From WJJR01 sp964440935 (GTDB lineage Bacteria > Zixibacteria > MSB-5A5 > WJJR01): a stretch of DNA of 64,000 nucleotides. Each line of letters starts with the position of its first letter. Position 1 is the first letter of the stretch. The notes under the pieces were generated by a model. The model saw only the letters and a program-made list of their open reading frames with translations. It did no database searches and was not told the origin of the DNA. This document shows, piece by piece, positions 42,812 to 49,554 of the stretch. The translations under genes and the position numbers were made by a program. The stretch lies in NCBI GenBank assembly GCA_964440935.1, contig CAYTTY010000005.1, positions 56,741 through 120,740 on the forward strand. The letters run 5' to 3'.

Positions 42812-42839
42812 GTCTGCGGTCTTCCACCCGTTTTCTCTT

Positions 42840-42876
42840 CGCCCAGTGTCGCTGTGACGACACTGGGCGTATTTTT
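42840..42876 (+). terminator. Rho-independent terminator
   Basis: CGCCCAGTGTCG/CGACACTGGGCG, a 12-bp perfect stem with six-base loop, followed by TATTTTT on the plus strand. Ends the lipoprotein gene at 42287-42811. Confidence 0.93.
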
Positions 42877-42993
42877 AGGGGGGAGGCCAAGACAATGTGG
42901 CGTCGGCACGAGAAACCTGCCAGCAAAATCGGTGCCACCCCCGTATTTAATTAAAAGATCATTGCTAATGAACAACTTACGGCAGGGGGTTGC

Positions 42994-43497
42994 GTGTCCA
43001 GATCAGATACCATTCATCGCCTCAGGACGACTCTCAGACGTTTAGAGAACGATTCCTGGAACGAACTGTCCGTCCGTGTCGACGATCTGGAGGCATGCCC
43101 CGGATCGGATATCCCGTGCACAAGCCGGAAGCACTATCTGGAACAGGTGAATCAGACGCTCGCAGATATCCACAACGTTAAGCTCTTGCGTCGAGTTCTC
43201 CCCCACCGGGTACCACAAAAACTCCGAGCTGCCATCGACGCGGAACACGACGATGCCGCACCAATGCCCGAGTTGATGCCCCAGCAACATCTGGCCCGGT
43301 CAATGTCGCGACTTGTACGTTGTTTTCACGGTTCGATGGAGCAGGTTCAACAATCCCTCGAGTCCCTGCTGAAATCGCACACGATCAACCGCATCGAACA
43401 CATCAATGTCGTACCAACCGACCAGCAGCAGATCCTCATGACCGTTGTGGCAATCGAACTGCGTGCCGCCACAGGCAACGCCGACGATGTAACGTGA
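42994..43497 (+). CDS. Hypothetical cytosolic protein
   Basis: 167 residues from a GTG at 42994 with AGGGGG just upstream. No signal peptide or membrane segment; mostly helical, with several charged stretches (RLRTTLRRLENDSW, EQVQQSLESLLKSH) and a beta-like end (HINVVPTDQQQILMTVVAIELRA). No recognised family. The helical content and clean start suggest it is real. Confidence 0.55.
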   Translation: MSRSDTIHRLRTTLRRLENDSWNELSVRVDDLEACPGSDIPCTSRKHYLEQVNQTLADIHNVKLLRRVLPHRVPQKLRAAIDAEHDDAAPMPELMPQQHLARSMSRLVRCFHGSMEQVQQSLESLLKSHTINRIEHINVVPTDQQQILMTVVAIELRAATGNADDVT

Positions 43498-43615
43498 ATG
43501 ATGGTGTGCGATTTGAAACGCCGGTCTTGCCACGCCCCAACGAGAAACAGCGCCGCTACGCGGCTGAAACAACCATGATGTTCGCCGCACCGATGTCCGG
43601 CTGCTGAACGCCGAA

Positions 43616-44659
43616 TCAGAACCGCTTCTGATACGCGTGGCAATACGGCTGCTTGCCGGTGTTCTCGTAGTAGTCCTGGTGGTATTTCTCGGCTTTCCAG
43701 AACTTATCGGCCGGTGACACTTCGGTCGCGATATCGTAGCCTTTGTCTTTGAGGATGCCGATCAGCTTGTTGGTGATCTGCTTCTGCTCCTCGTCGACAT
43801 AGAAGACCGCCGAACGGTACTGCTCTCCCCTGTCGGGTCCCTGACGGTCGACCTGGGTGGGATCGTGAATTTCGAAGAAGAGTTTAGCGAGAGTCTCGAA
43901 ATCGACCTGATCGGGATCGTAGGTCACTTCGACAGCTTCGGCGTGGCCGGTTCGTCCGCTGCACACCTGCTCGTAAGTGGGGTTGTCTACGCTGCCGCCC
44001 ATGTAGCCCGAAACGACCGAGATGACCCCCTTCTGCTGCTGCAATAGATGCTCCACACCCCAGAAACAGCCACCGGCAAAGTAGGCCTTCTTCGTGCCAC
44101 CATCAGCGTCTGCTTCCATTTTAGAAGCGGGGTCCGATGACCCCTCGGCTGAGGCCAAAACCGCCGCGGCCTCATCGGCCGGGACAAAGTTGAGCGAGAT
44201 CGAGTTGACGCAATGGCGCGTGTTTTTCTCGGTGAATCCTTCGCCCAAAAAGACATGCCCCAGGTGTCCGCCGCAGCGGGAGCAGGTGATTTCAGTGCGC
44301 ATGCCGTCGGCGTCGGTGGTGCGGGTGACGGCGCCGTCGATTTCATCGTCGAAACTCGGCCAGCCGCAGCCGGAGTCGAACTTGTCGGACGATTTATAGA
44401 GCGGCGCATCGCACCATTTGCAGGTGTAGATGCCCGATTCTTTATGCTTGTTGTACTTCCCCGTGCCGGGCATTTCGGTGCCCTTACGGACAATCACGCG
44501 TTCCTCTTCGGGAGTCAATTCGTTGAGTTTCAACGTCGTATCCTGCATTTTCATGACCCTTTCCTGAGCCGCATTATGCTTGCTGTCGCCGGCATTCAGC
44601 AACACCGCCACAATCGCTACGATGGCCACCGCCAGCCAGATCAGCCGTATCGTTCGCAT
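43616..44659 (-). CDS. Membrane-anchored MsrB-MsrA methionine sulfoxide reductase fusion
   Basis: 347 residues from MRTIRLIWLAVAIVAIVAVLL at 44659 (GAGG five bases upstream); the N-terminal hydrophobic segment is an export signal or anchor. MsrB domain about 45-165: zinc Cys pairs CKWC and CSRCGGHLGH, active-site Cys in RHCVNSISL. MsrA domain about 188-347: GGCFWGVEHLL with catalytic Cys, and GYMGG, GHAEAVEV, QYRSAVFY, YHQDYYE. It repairs both stereoisomers of oxidised methionine, here outside the cytoplasm. The MsrB-first order differs from the MsrA-MsrB order of PilB-type fusions. Confidence 0.95.
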   Translation of the reverse strand: MRTIRLIWLAVAIVAIVAVLLNAGDSKHNAAQERVMKMQDTTLKLNELTPEEERVIVRKGTEMPGTGKYNKHKESGIYTCKWCDAPLYKSSDKFDSGCGWPSFDDEIDGAVTRTTDADGMRTEITCSRCGGHLGHVFLGEGFTEKNTRHCVNSISLNFVPADEAAAVLASAEGSSDPASKMEADADGGTKKAYFAGGCFWGVEHLLQQQKGVISVVSGYMGGSVDNPTYEQVCSGRTGHAEAVEVTYDPDQVDFETLAKLFFEIHDPTQVDRQGPDRGEQYRSAVFYVDEEQKQITNKLIGILKDKGYDIATEVSPADKFWKAEKYHQDYYENTGKQPYCHAYQKRF

Positions 44660-44767
44660 TGGTACCTCGCCTTTCCTCACGTTATTGGTACGTGATCATG
44701 GCTAGTACGTAGGAAACGTCTGAGTGGATTTTGGGTTCCCGGGGGGAGACGTCTGAGATCTCGAAGG

Positions 44768-46477
44768 TCAATCATGGATGCCGAAGACTTCCTGAAGAGT
44801 ATTCAAGATCACTTCGAGCATAGCGAAGTCACGCACAGTTGCCTTTCCTCGTACATAGTCCAAGAACTGGTCCTTGCCAACGGCAGTAAAGCCGTAATGA
44901 AAGCCACCACCGGAAAATCTCATTGTCTCAGCGATCACATCATCCCCAAACATTGCTATGAATGATTCTTTCAGAGTATCAGAGAACATATCCTCTACTT
45001 CGACGGGCGTACTACCGTCGTTGTCGTCCAACCAATCCCTATAGGTCATTATCGCATCCTTGTGCCAATTGAATTTCCTTAGCATGTCGCGCGCCTTTTT
45101 ACCTGGATTATCGTAGTCTAGTAAGACAATCGCGGGAACTGTGTCTCCGACTAATTGACGGAATAGAAGTGCTTGTAAAGCAGCCTTATCTGCTCCGCCA
45201 CCATAGCGAATCTCCAACCGCTCTAACAACCTTTTTCTGCCGCACAACTTTGCCGCAAGAAGCAGATACTCACGATCGGTATAACCCTCCACAAACAACA
45301 CTGCTTCCGCCTTAGCCTTGAGTGGTTCAACACGCTCTAGCACTGTGGGGGTGATTGTCTCCCCAAACAAGGAACTTACTATTGGGACGTGAGACTCACT
45401 ACCTCGCACAGGCTTTCCGATACGGCTAATCCCCTCGAGATCCTTCTTAAATGGAACAATTGAAGTTGACTCGCTACGATTCAAGAGGAACGGCGAGTGC
45501 GTGGTAACTACCAAGGTAACACCTGCTCTCTTTGCTAAACGCGCCAGGTCGGCTCTAAGTTCCTGCTGTCCGGCTGGATGAAGAAACGACTCTGGTTCTT
45601 CAACTGCTAGAATCAAACTTCGCCTTGAGTGTTCAGCGATATAACTGAGAAGTGCAACAAGTAGCGTACCTCTAACACCAGTACCTTTACTCAGAATGTC
45701 AGTATCAGCATCGTCCTTTATTCGTACCACAGCGTTAGATAACGCCTCGGAGATCGCTGGTGAAAATGGCATTACATTAATCTCCTGAATCTCGGACATC
45801 ACATCTCTTAACTGTTTGAGCGTGTGACTACCAAGCGGCTTGAGAAGATCGCTGCGAAGACCCTCAATGTATCTTTCACGGCTTTGTTCTGCACGCTGTA
45901 GTTCCTTCTTAAGATTCTCTCTTAGAACTGTGTGCAGTAGTTCGTGAAACGTCCCAGATAGGAACTCCTGCAAATTCTCACCGCTACGAAGATAGATGAA
46001 GCGCACACACTTTTGAAATTGATCAAGACACTTTTTAAGCTTGACGGGGTCACCTCGTCGATTTCCAGCGCCCCGCGCAACGAAAACCGCATCACGGCGT
46101 GCAGTTGTGTACTTTACTCTATATTGAAGTTCGCCCGCGTCCGCCATTGTCCTACGTGAGCCTGCGGACCTCTCATAGTCTACAAGGTAACGCAGCAGGG
46201 TTTTCTCGACTGATTTAGATGCATCGGCCTTAAAGGACAGAGTTATGACTGGGAACGCCCAAGAAAGCTGCTGAGGTAAATCTGTGGAAGGGTCGAACTT
46301 GGTTCCACCGAGATCTTCAAGAGCAAGTGCGACACTCTTAAGTAGGTTGGACTTACCACAGTTATTCCGTCCAACTAGCAAATTCAAACCATCACCCAGG
46401 TCTAAACATGCTTCTCGTTCGTTAGCCTTGATAACGTAGGACCTGAAATTCTTGACGGTCACTCTTGTGAGTTTCAT
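44768..46477 (-). CDS. OLD-family ATPase/TOPRIM nuclease
   Basis: 569 residues. N-terminal ABC-type ATPase: Walker A GRNNCGKSN at about 36, RecF/SMC-like signature region, Walker B ILAVEEPESFLHPAGQQEL, His switch VVTTHSPFLLN. C-terminal TOPRIM domain: AVLFVEGYTDREYL (Glu) and VLLDYDNPG (Asp-x-Asp), which bind metal for nuclease activity. OLD nucleases act in phage defence or DNA repair. No UvrD-like helicase or second gene accompanies it, so it is a stand-alone (class 1-like) OLD. The coding DNA is visibly richer in A/T than its neighbours, suggesting acquisition by transfer. Confidence 0.9.
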   Translation of the reverse strand: MKLTRVTVKNFRSYVIKANEREACLDLGDGLNLLVGRNNCGKSNLLKSVALALEDLGGTKFDPSTDLPQQLSWAFPVITLSFKADASKSVEKTLLRYLVDYERSAGSRRTMADAGELQYRVKYTTARRDAVFVARGAGNRRGDPVKLKKCLDQFQKCVRFIYLRSGENLQEFLSGTFHELLHTVLRENLKKELQRAEQSRERYIEGLRSDLLKPLGSHTLKQLRDVMSEIQEINVMPFSPAISEALSNAVVRIKDDADTDILSKGTGVRGTLLVALLSYIAEHSRRSLILAVEEPESFLHPAGQQELRADLARLAKRAGVTLVVTTHSPFLLNRSESTSIVPFKKDLEGISRIGKPVRGSESHVPIVSSLFGETITPTVLERVEPLKAKAEAVLFVEGYTDREYLLLAAKLCGRKRLLERLEIRYGGGADKAALQALLFRQLVGDTVPAIVLLDYDNPGKKARDMLRKFNWHKDAIMTYRDWLDDNDGSTPVEVEDMFSDTLKESFIAMFGDDVIAETMRFSGGGFHYGFTAVGKDQFLDYVRGKATVRDFAMLEVILNTLQEVFGIHD

Positions 46478-46567
46478 GCTAAGCCTTGTATGTAAGTAGT
46501 CATGCCTGCTGGCAGCGACAACCTACATGAAGATAATCCCTTGCGCAATACCCGTCTGACACACCAA

Positions 46568-46743
46568 CGCCGGGTGCCCGTGACAACTTACCTCGAAATC
46601 GTCGAATACGCAATACTCCCACGATCACACCACACCCGTGTGCCACTGGACCTTCATTCGACCAACTCATGACAAGTGGTCAGTGGAGCCGTTACAATTG
46701 TCCGTCATGTAGCATTTGACACCGAGGCGTGAATCTCCATGAC
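46568..46743. repeat. Long direct repeat, copy 1
   Basis: Begins CGCCGGGTGCCCGTGAC and ends AATCTCCATGAC; nearly identical to 47527-47679 except for 23 extra bases in the middle (CATTCGACCAACTCATGAC...). A more diverged third copy is at 47728-47846. Copies 1 and 2 flank the membrane-protein gene at 46912-47460 in the same orientation. Confidence 0.88.
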
Positions 46744-46868
46744 GGTTTATCATTCCTTCTCTTCGACACGACGAGCGAGCTCGTGCTTCACTGACCAAGG
46801 TCAGTGGCACCCCATGGTTGACGTCTTTCTGCCCCGATCGCCGGGTGCCCGCTTCATTCACTGGGTGG

Positions 46869-46886
46869 CCCGGACCTTGGTCCGGG
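46869..46886. repeat. REP-like hairpin CCCGGAC/GTCCGGG
   Basis: GGTGGCCCGGACCTTGGTCC... : 7-bp perfect stem with CTTG loop, in the same GGTGG-context as the hairpins at 736-754 and 2369-2386 but with another loop. Confidence 0.7.
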
Positions 46887-46911
46887 TCTCACCGGCTCAC
46901 TGCGCGTTGAG

Positions 46912-47460
46912 CTATCCGTCGCTCTTGTCCTGTTCCAGTACCTCGTTCATCATATCTTCCGATTCCCCTAAAAACACGAGTGCCCGTTCGTGGAATTGAT
47001 AGGGATCCGGTGGATTGCTTTCCTCTGATCCATCAATCCAACCTCTCTCTATCAGGTCTTGAAAGTGATCAATACGCGGTTCAGAGCCCACCGCATAGCG
47101 GGTCACCTCCTCACAACGGATTGCTTCGGTAAAGAGTGATCTCACTTCCGCATTGTGCATAATTTCAGACGTCGTTCGGTCGATCTCCTCCACGTTCTCG
47201 TCGGCAAATCTCCGCGGTACATCCCCAGCTGCGTCCTCCCCAAACAGCCTGTTGACGACTGCTGCTGCGAGTAGACCTGCTCTTGAAAATGTATTAGTTC
47301 GTGATAGCGCATATGCGGTCCTGTAGTACAAGGCCATCTTGAATGCCTTGATGCCATTATGAACTACTCTCAGCAGTCGTCGCTTGCTGGCGGACCTTTG
47401 CCACAAGAAGAGCAGGACTATCAGTGCCACAATCCCCAGAATCCAAGTGAGGATAGACAT
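46912..47460 (-). CDS. Membrane-anchored protein of unknown function
   Basis: 182 residues from MSILTWILGIVALIVLLFLW at 47460 (GGGAG upstream). One N-terminal membrane helix, then a cytosolic helical domain (RRLLRVVHNGIKAFKMALYYRTAYALSR, AEVRSLFTEAIRCEEVTRYAVG) and an acidic tail with ERALVFLGESEDMMNEVLEQD. No family recognised. It lies between two direct copies of a long repeat, so it may have been mobilised or duplicated by recombination. Confidence 0.7.
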   Translation of the reverse strand: MSILTWILGIVALIVLLFLWQRSASKRRLLRVVHNGIKAFKMALYYRTAYALSRTNTFSRAGLLAAAVVNRLFGEDAAGDVPRRFADENVEEIDRTTSEIMHNAEVRSLFTEAIRCEEVTRYAVGSEPRIDHFQDLIERGWIDGSEESNPPDPYQFHERALVFLGESEDMMNEVLEQDKSDG

Positions 47461-47526
47461 ACAGGCGACTCCCAACCGGTGTGCAAGCATTAACTTGACA
47501 CCCACTCTGTTCTTCCGTTGTCCTCT

Positions 47527-47679
47527 CGCCGGGTGCCCGTGACAACTTACCTCGAAATCGTCGAATACGCAATACTCCCACGATCACACCACACCCGTGT
47601 GCCACTGGACCTTGGTCAGTGGCACCGTTACAATTGTCCGTCATGTAGCATTTGACACCGAGGCGTGAATCTCCATGAC
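47527..47679. repeat. Long direct repeat, copy 2
   Basis: Near-identical to 46568-46743 with a 23-base deletion at CACTGGACCTT/GGTCAGTGG. Confidence 0.88.
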
Positions 47680-47727
47680 GCCGGGTGCCTGTGACAATTC
47701 TGGGTGGCCCGGACCTTGCTTCGACTC

Positions 47728-47846
47728 CGCCGGGTGCCCGTGAACACTTACCTCAAAGCAATCAATTACGCAACACCCCTCCGATTACATCAAGCGCGTG
47801 TGCCACTGGACCTTCATTCGACCAGCTCATGACAAGTGGTCAGTGG
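47728..47846. repeat. Long direct repeat, diverged copy 3
   Basis: Starts CGCCGGGTGCCCGTGAAC and retains CGTGTGCCACTGGACCTTC and the CATGACAAGTGGTCAGTGG end, but the middle is diverged and the 3' part is missing. Confidence 0.75.
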
Positions 47847-48317
47847 TACACGCCACACGATACTCCTCCGTTGTTCTCTCGCCAGTGGGGCAGTATGATA
47901 TCGTTCCATAGTCTCTGTCAACCGTTGAGTCAGTACGTATGACCGCTGTCGCTGTCAGCATGGTCCACTAGTCGGAGTTTGCGACCGGTGCTCATGACGA
48001 CGATTGGGCAGCCCGGTTCCTGGGCGGGTTTTTGTACGCTGACCGGTGGGTCTGAGGCATCACGGGAGGTGGTGAAACCGTTGAAACGGTTTTAAGATGG
48101 TTGGGTGGCAGTCGGGTGCACCCGGCTGAAGCCGGGTGTTAGAGCGATTGTCAGAAGCCGTTGCGGCTCGCCGGGAGGCTCGCCCTCCCAAAGGCTCTGA
48201 TTCTCGGGGGTTCTTCAACACGCCCCTTTAGGCCCGTGGCACCCAAATGCAAACGGAAAGGATTTATGACAATTGCTATAGAATACTTAAGCCCGCTTGA
48301 AGCGGGCTTTGAATAAA

Positions 48318-48337
48318 CCCTGACGGGGGCGTCAGGG
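48318..48337. repeat. CCCTGAC/GTCAGGG hairpin downstream of cold-shock gene
   Basis: AAACCCTGACGGGGGCGTCAGGGG; matches 48852-48871, so the same hairpin sits on both sides of the cold-shock gene. Third degenerate copy at 674-698. Confidence 0.75.
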
Positions 48338-48353
48338 GTACCCCAACAATGAA

Positions 48354-48383
48354 GGCCCCGGTGAGCGTGTGCTCGCCGAGGCC
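48354..48383 (-). terminator. Likely terminator of cold-shock gene 1
   Basis: GGCCCCGGTGAGC pairs with GCTCGCCGAGGCC (one mismatch, one wobble) around GTGT, 21 bases past the stop. On the minus strand only CTTCATTG follows, so T-tract support is weak. Confidence 0.55.
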
Positions 48384-48404
48384 CGTTTATGCGGCATGAG
48401 TCGA

Positions 48405-48608
48405 TTACGACACTTTGCGCACGTTCGACGCCTGGGGACCTTTGGGGCCCTGGGTAACGTCGAAGGTCACCGCGTCGCCTTCATACAGGCTCTTGTGACC
48501 GTCGCCGTCGATGGCCGAATAGTGAACAAACACATCCGGACCTGAGGACTGCTCGATGAATCCAAACCCCTTGGAGTCGTTGAACCACTTGACGGTTCCG
48601 TCTGACAT
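48405..48608 (-). CDS. Cold-shock domain protein, CspA family (copy 1)
   Basis: 67 residues from MSDGTVKWFND at 48608, with AAGGAAG six bases upstream. RNP1 GFGFIEQ and RNP2 VFVHYSAI motifs for single-stranded nucleic acid binding; ends KGPQASNVRKVS. Acts as an RNA chaperone. 85% or so identical to the copy at 63460-63663. The frame is open upstream, but that region is a conserved leader RNA shared by both genes. Confidence 0.96.
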   Translation of the reverse strand: MSDGTVKWFNDSKGFGFIEQSSGPDVFVHYSAIDGDGHKSLYEGDAVTFDVTQGPKGPQASNVRKVS

Positions 48609-48627
48609 AATGCACTTCCTTCTTCTA

Positions 48628-48677
48628 CCGGGACAAAACGGTGTCCCCCGTCCGTTGGCCATCATGGCCGTTGAAAC
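48628..48677 (-). promoter_or_regulatory. Conserved cold-shock leader, copy 1
   Basis: 50 bases that match 46 of 50 with 63686-63735, at the same distance from the start codon. On the minus strand they form GGCCA..TGGCC and GGGACA(CCGTTT)TGTCCC hairpins just before the ribosome site. A second shared block (GAAAAGCC..CTGTTTCG) lies about 80 bases further upstream. Likely a long 5' leader controlling translation by temperature, as in E. coli cspA, though sequence differs. Confidence 0.7.
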
Positions 48678-48851
48678 AATCGTTCTTTTCTTGATCGTGT
48701 CCGGGAATGCGTACCGCGGGGTTCGAACCTGAAAAGCCGAGCTGTTTCGTTTCTCGCGGCTTATACGCTGAATGATGGAGAAATGCCGGATATATTTGGC
48801 TGGTTCGGTGAAATATCCTGGAACCGTCGGGCCAGATCGGAGGCAGGTAAA

Positions 48852-48871
48852 CCCTGACGAGGGTGTCAGGG
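48852..48871. repeat. CCCTGAC/GTCAGGG hairpin upstream of cold-shock gene
   Basis: AAACCCTGACGAGGGTGTCAGGGGCACCCC; the twin of 48318-48337. Confidence 0.75.
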
Positions 48872-48898
48872 GCACCCCGCGTAGCTGGCACCGACCTC

Positions 48899-49474
48899 TC
48901 ATTCGTCGGGTTGGAGATCCAGCAACCGCTCGATGGCGTGTTTGATGGTTGCCAGCTCAGGTTCGGTCATGCTGTCGAGGATTGGGGCAGCGACGTCGGC
49001 GTCGCAACTGGATGTGCCCTCGCCGAGTTGTTTGCGCTCGGCACACTTTTGGTGTGCCGTCTCCTTGATCGACACGACAAACAACAACGCCTTGTTCAAC
49101 GCAATCAGGTCGATGTCCTCGGTGACCAGGTTGCGCATCCGTCCGACTATCACATGATCCGTGACAATTGTCCAATCCAGTCGACGGGCCGATACACCAA
49201 CGGGTGACACCTGCAAGTATTCCCAGTTGCCGCTGAGCATCAGCGGACGCTCAACGTCGGGAATGCCACCGCCGGTGGGCAGAGGATCAATGACGACACT
49301 GGCGCCCCAGTCGGAGGCCACCGCGCGCGTGACCTGCCCCCGCTGCAATTTTGGACCCTTGCTGACTACGCATTCCTGTCCCTGCAGATTGCGGATGAGC
49401 TTCTCCTTTGATTCCCTGTCGACGTCGGACACGGCAGTGGCTCCAATCGCAGAACCGTCGCTTGTGTAAAGCAA
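48899..49474 (-). CDS. Hypothetical protein
   Basis: Up to 191 residues from a TTG at 49474; a GTG start about 15 codons in is possible and neither has a good ribosome site. No signal peptide. Contains VVSKGPKLQRGQVTRAVASDWGASVVIDPLP and VIVGRMRNLVTEDIDLIALNKALLFVVSIKET, with two Cys in the latter half (KCAERK, TSSCDAD), and ends with a helix EPELATIKHAIERLLDLQPDE. No recognised family. Alone, on the minus strand. Confidence 0.55.
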   Translation of the reverse strand: MLYTSDGSAIGATAVSDVDRESKEKLIRNLQGQECVVSKGPKLQRGQVTRAVASDWGASVVIDPLPTGGGIPDVERPLMLSGNWEYLQVSPVGVSARRLDWTIVTDHVIVGRMRNLVTEDIDLIALNKALLFVVSIKETAHQKCAERKQLGEGTSSCDADVAAPILDSMTEPELATIKHAIERLLDLQPDE

Positions 49475-49554
49475 CTACTGGGAGTGTCGCGACGCAAGTA
49501 TTAGACGAGTTGTACGGTCTGACTGTCTAATCAGACAAATATGATCGCGTTTGG

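Larger units (their letters stand above)
46478..46911. other. Repeat-rich gap
   Basis: No gene. Holds copy 1 of the long repeat (46568-46743) and hairpins CACTGACC/GGTCAGTG (46789-46806) and CCCGGAC/GTCCGGG (46869-46886). Confidence 0.7.
47461..48404. other. Long non-coding, repeat-rich tract
   Basis: About 940 bases without a believable gene. Contains repeat copies 2 and 3, AAACCGTTGAAACGGTTT and CACCCGGCTGAAGCCGGGTG hairpins (near 48075-48140), an AAGCCCGCTT/AAGCGGGCTT hairpin (48289-48309), a CCCTGAC/GTCAGGG hairpin (48318-48337) and a GTCAGAAGCC fragment near 48150 that matches the end of the 66-bp foldback element. Confidence 0.7.

Noticed and set aside
46667..46861. Short minus-strand frame in the repeat tract
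   Set aside because: It lies wholly in repeat and hairpin DNA, with no ribosome site or family signature.
47990..48040. Possible plus-strand terminator (GCCCGG..CTGGGCGGGTTTTT)
   Set aside because: There is no plus-strand gene upstream and the stem is short and imperfect; treated as repeat-tract sequence.
674..48880. CRISPR array from recurring hairpins
   Set aside because: The repeats are scattered, not evenly spaced, and have no unique spacers or cas genes nearby.
48609..48902. Long N-terminal extension of cold-shock protein 1 (open in frame)
   Set aside because: The cold-shock fold begins at MSDGTVKWF with a good ribosome site; the upstream frame matches the other csp gene at RNA level and is better read as a leader.
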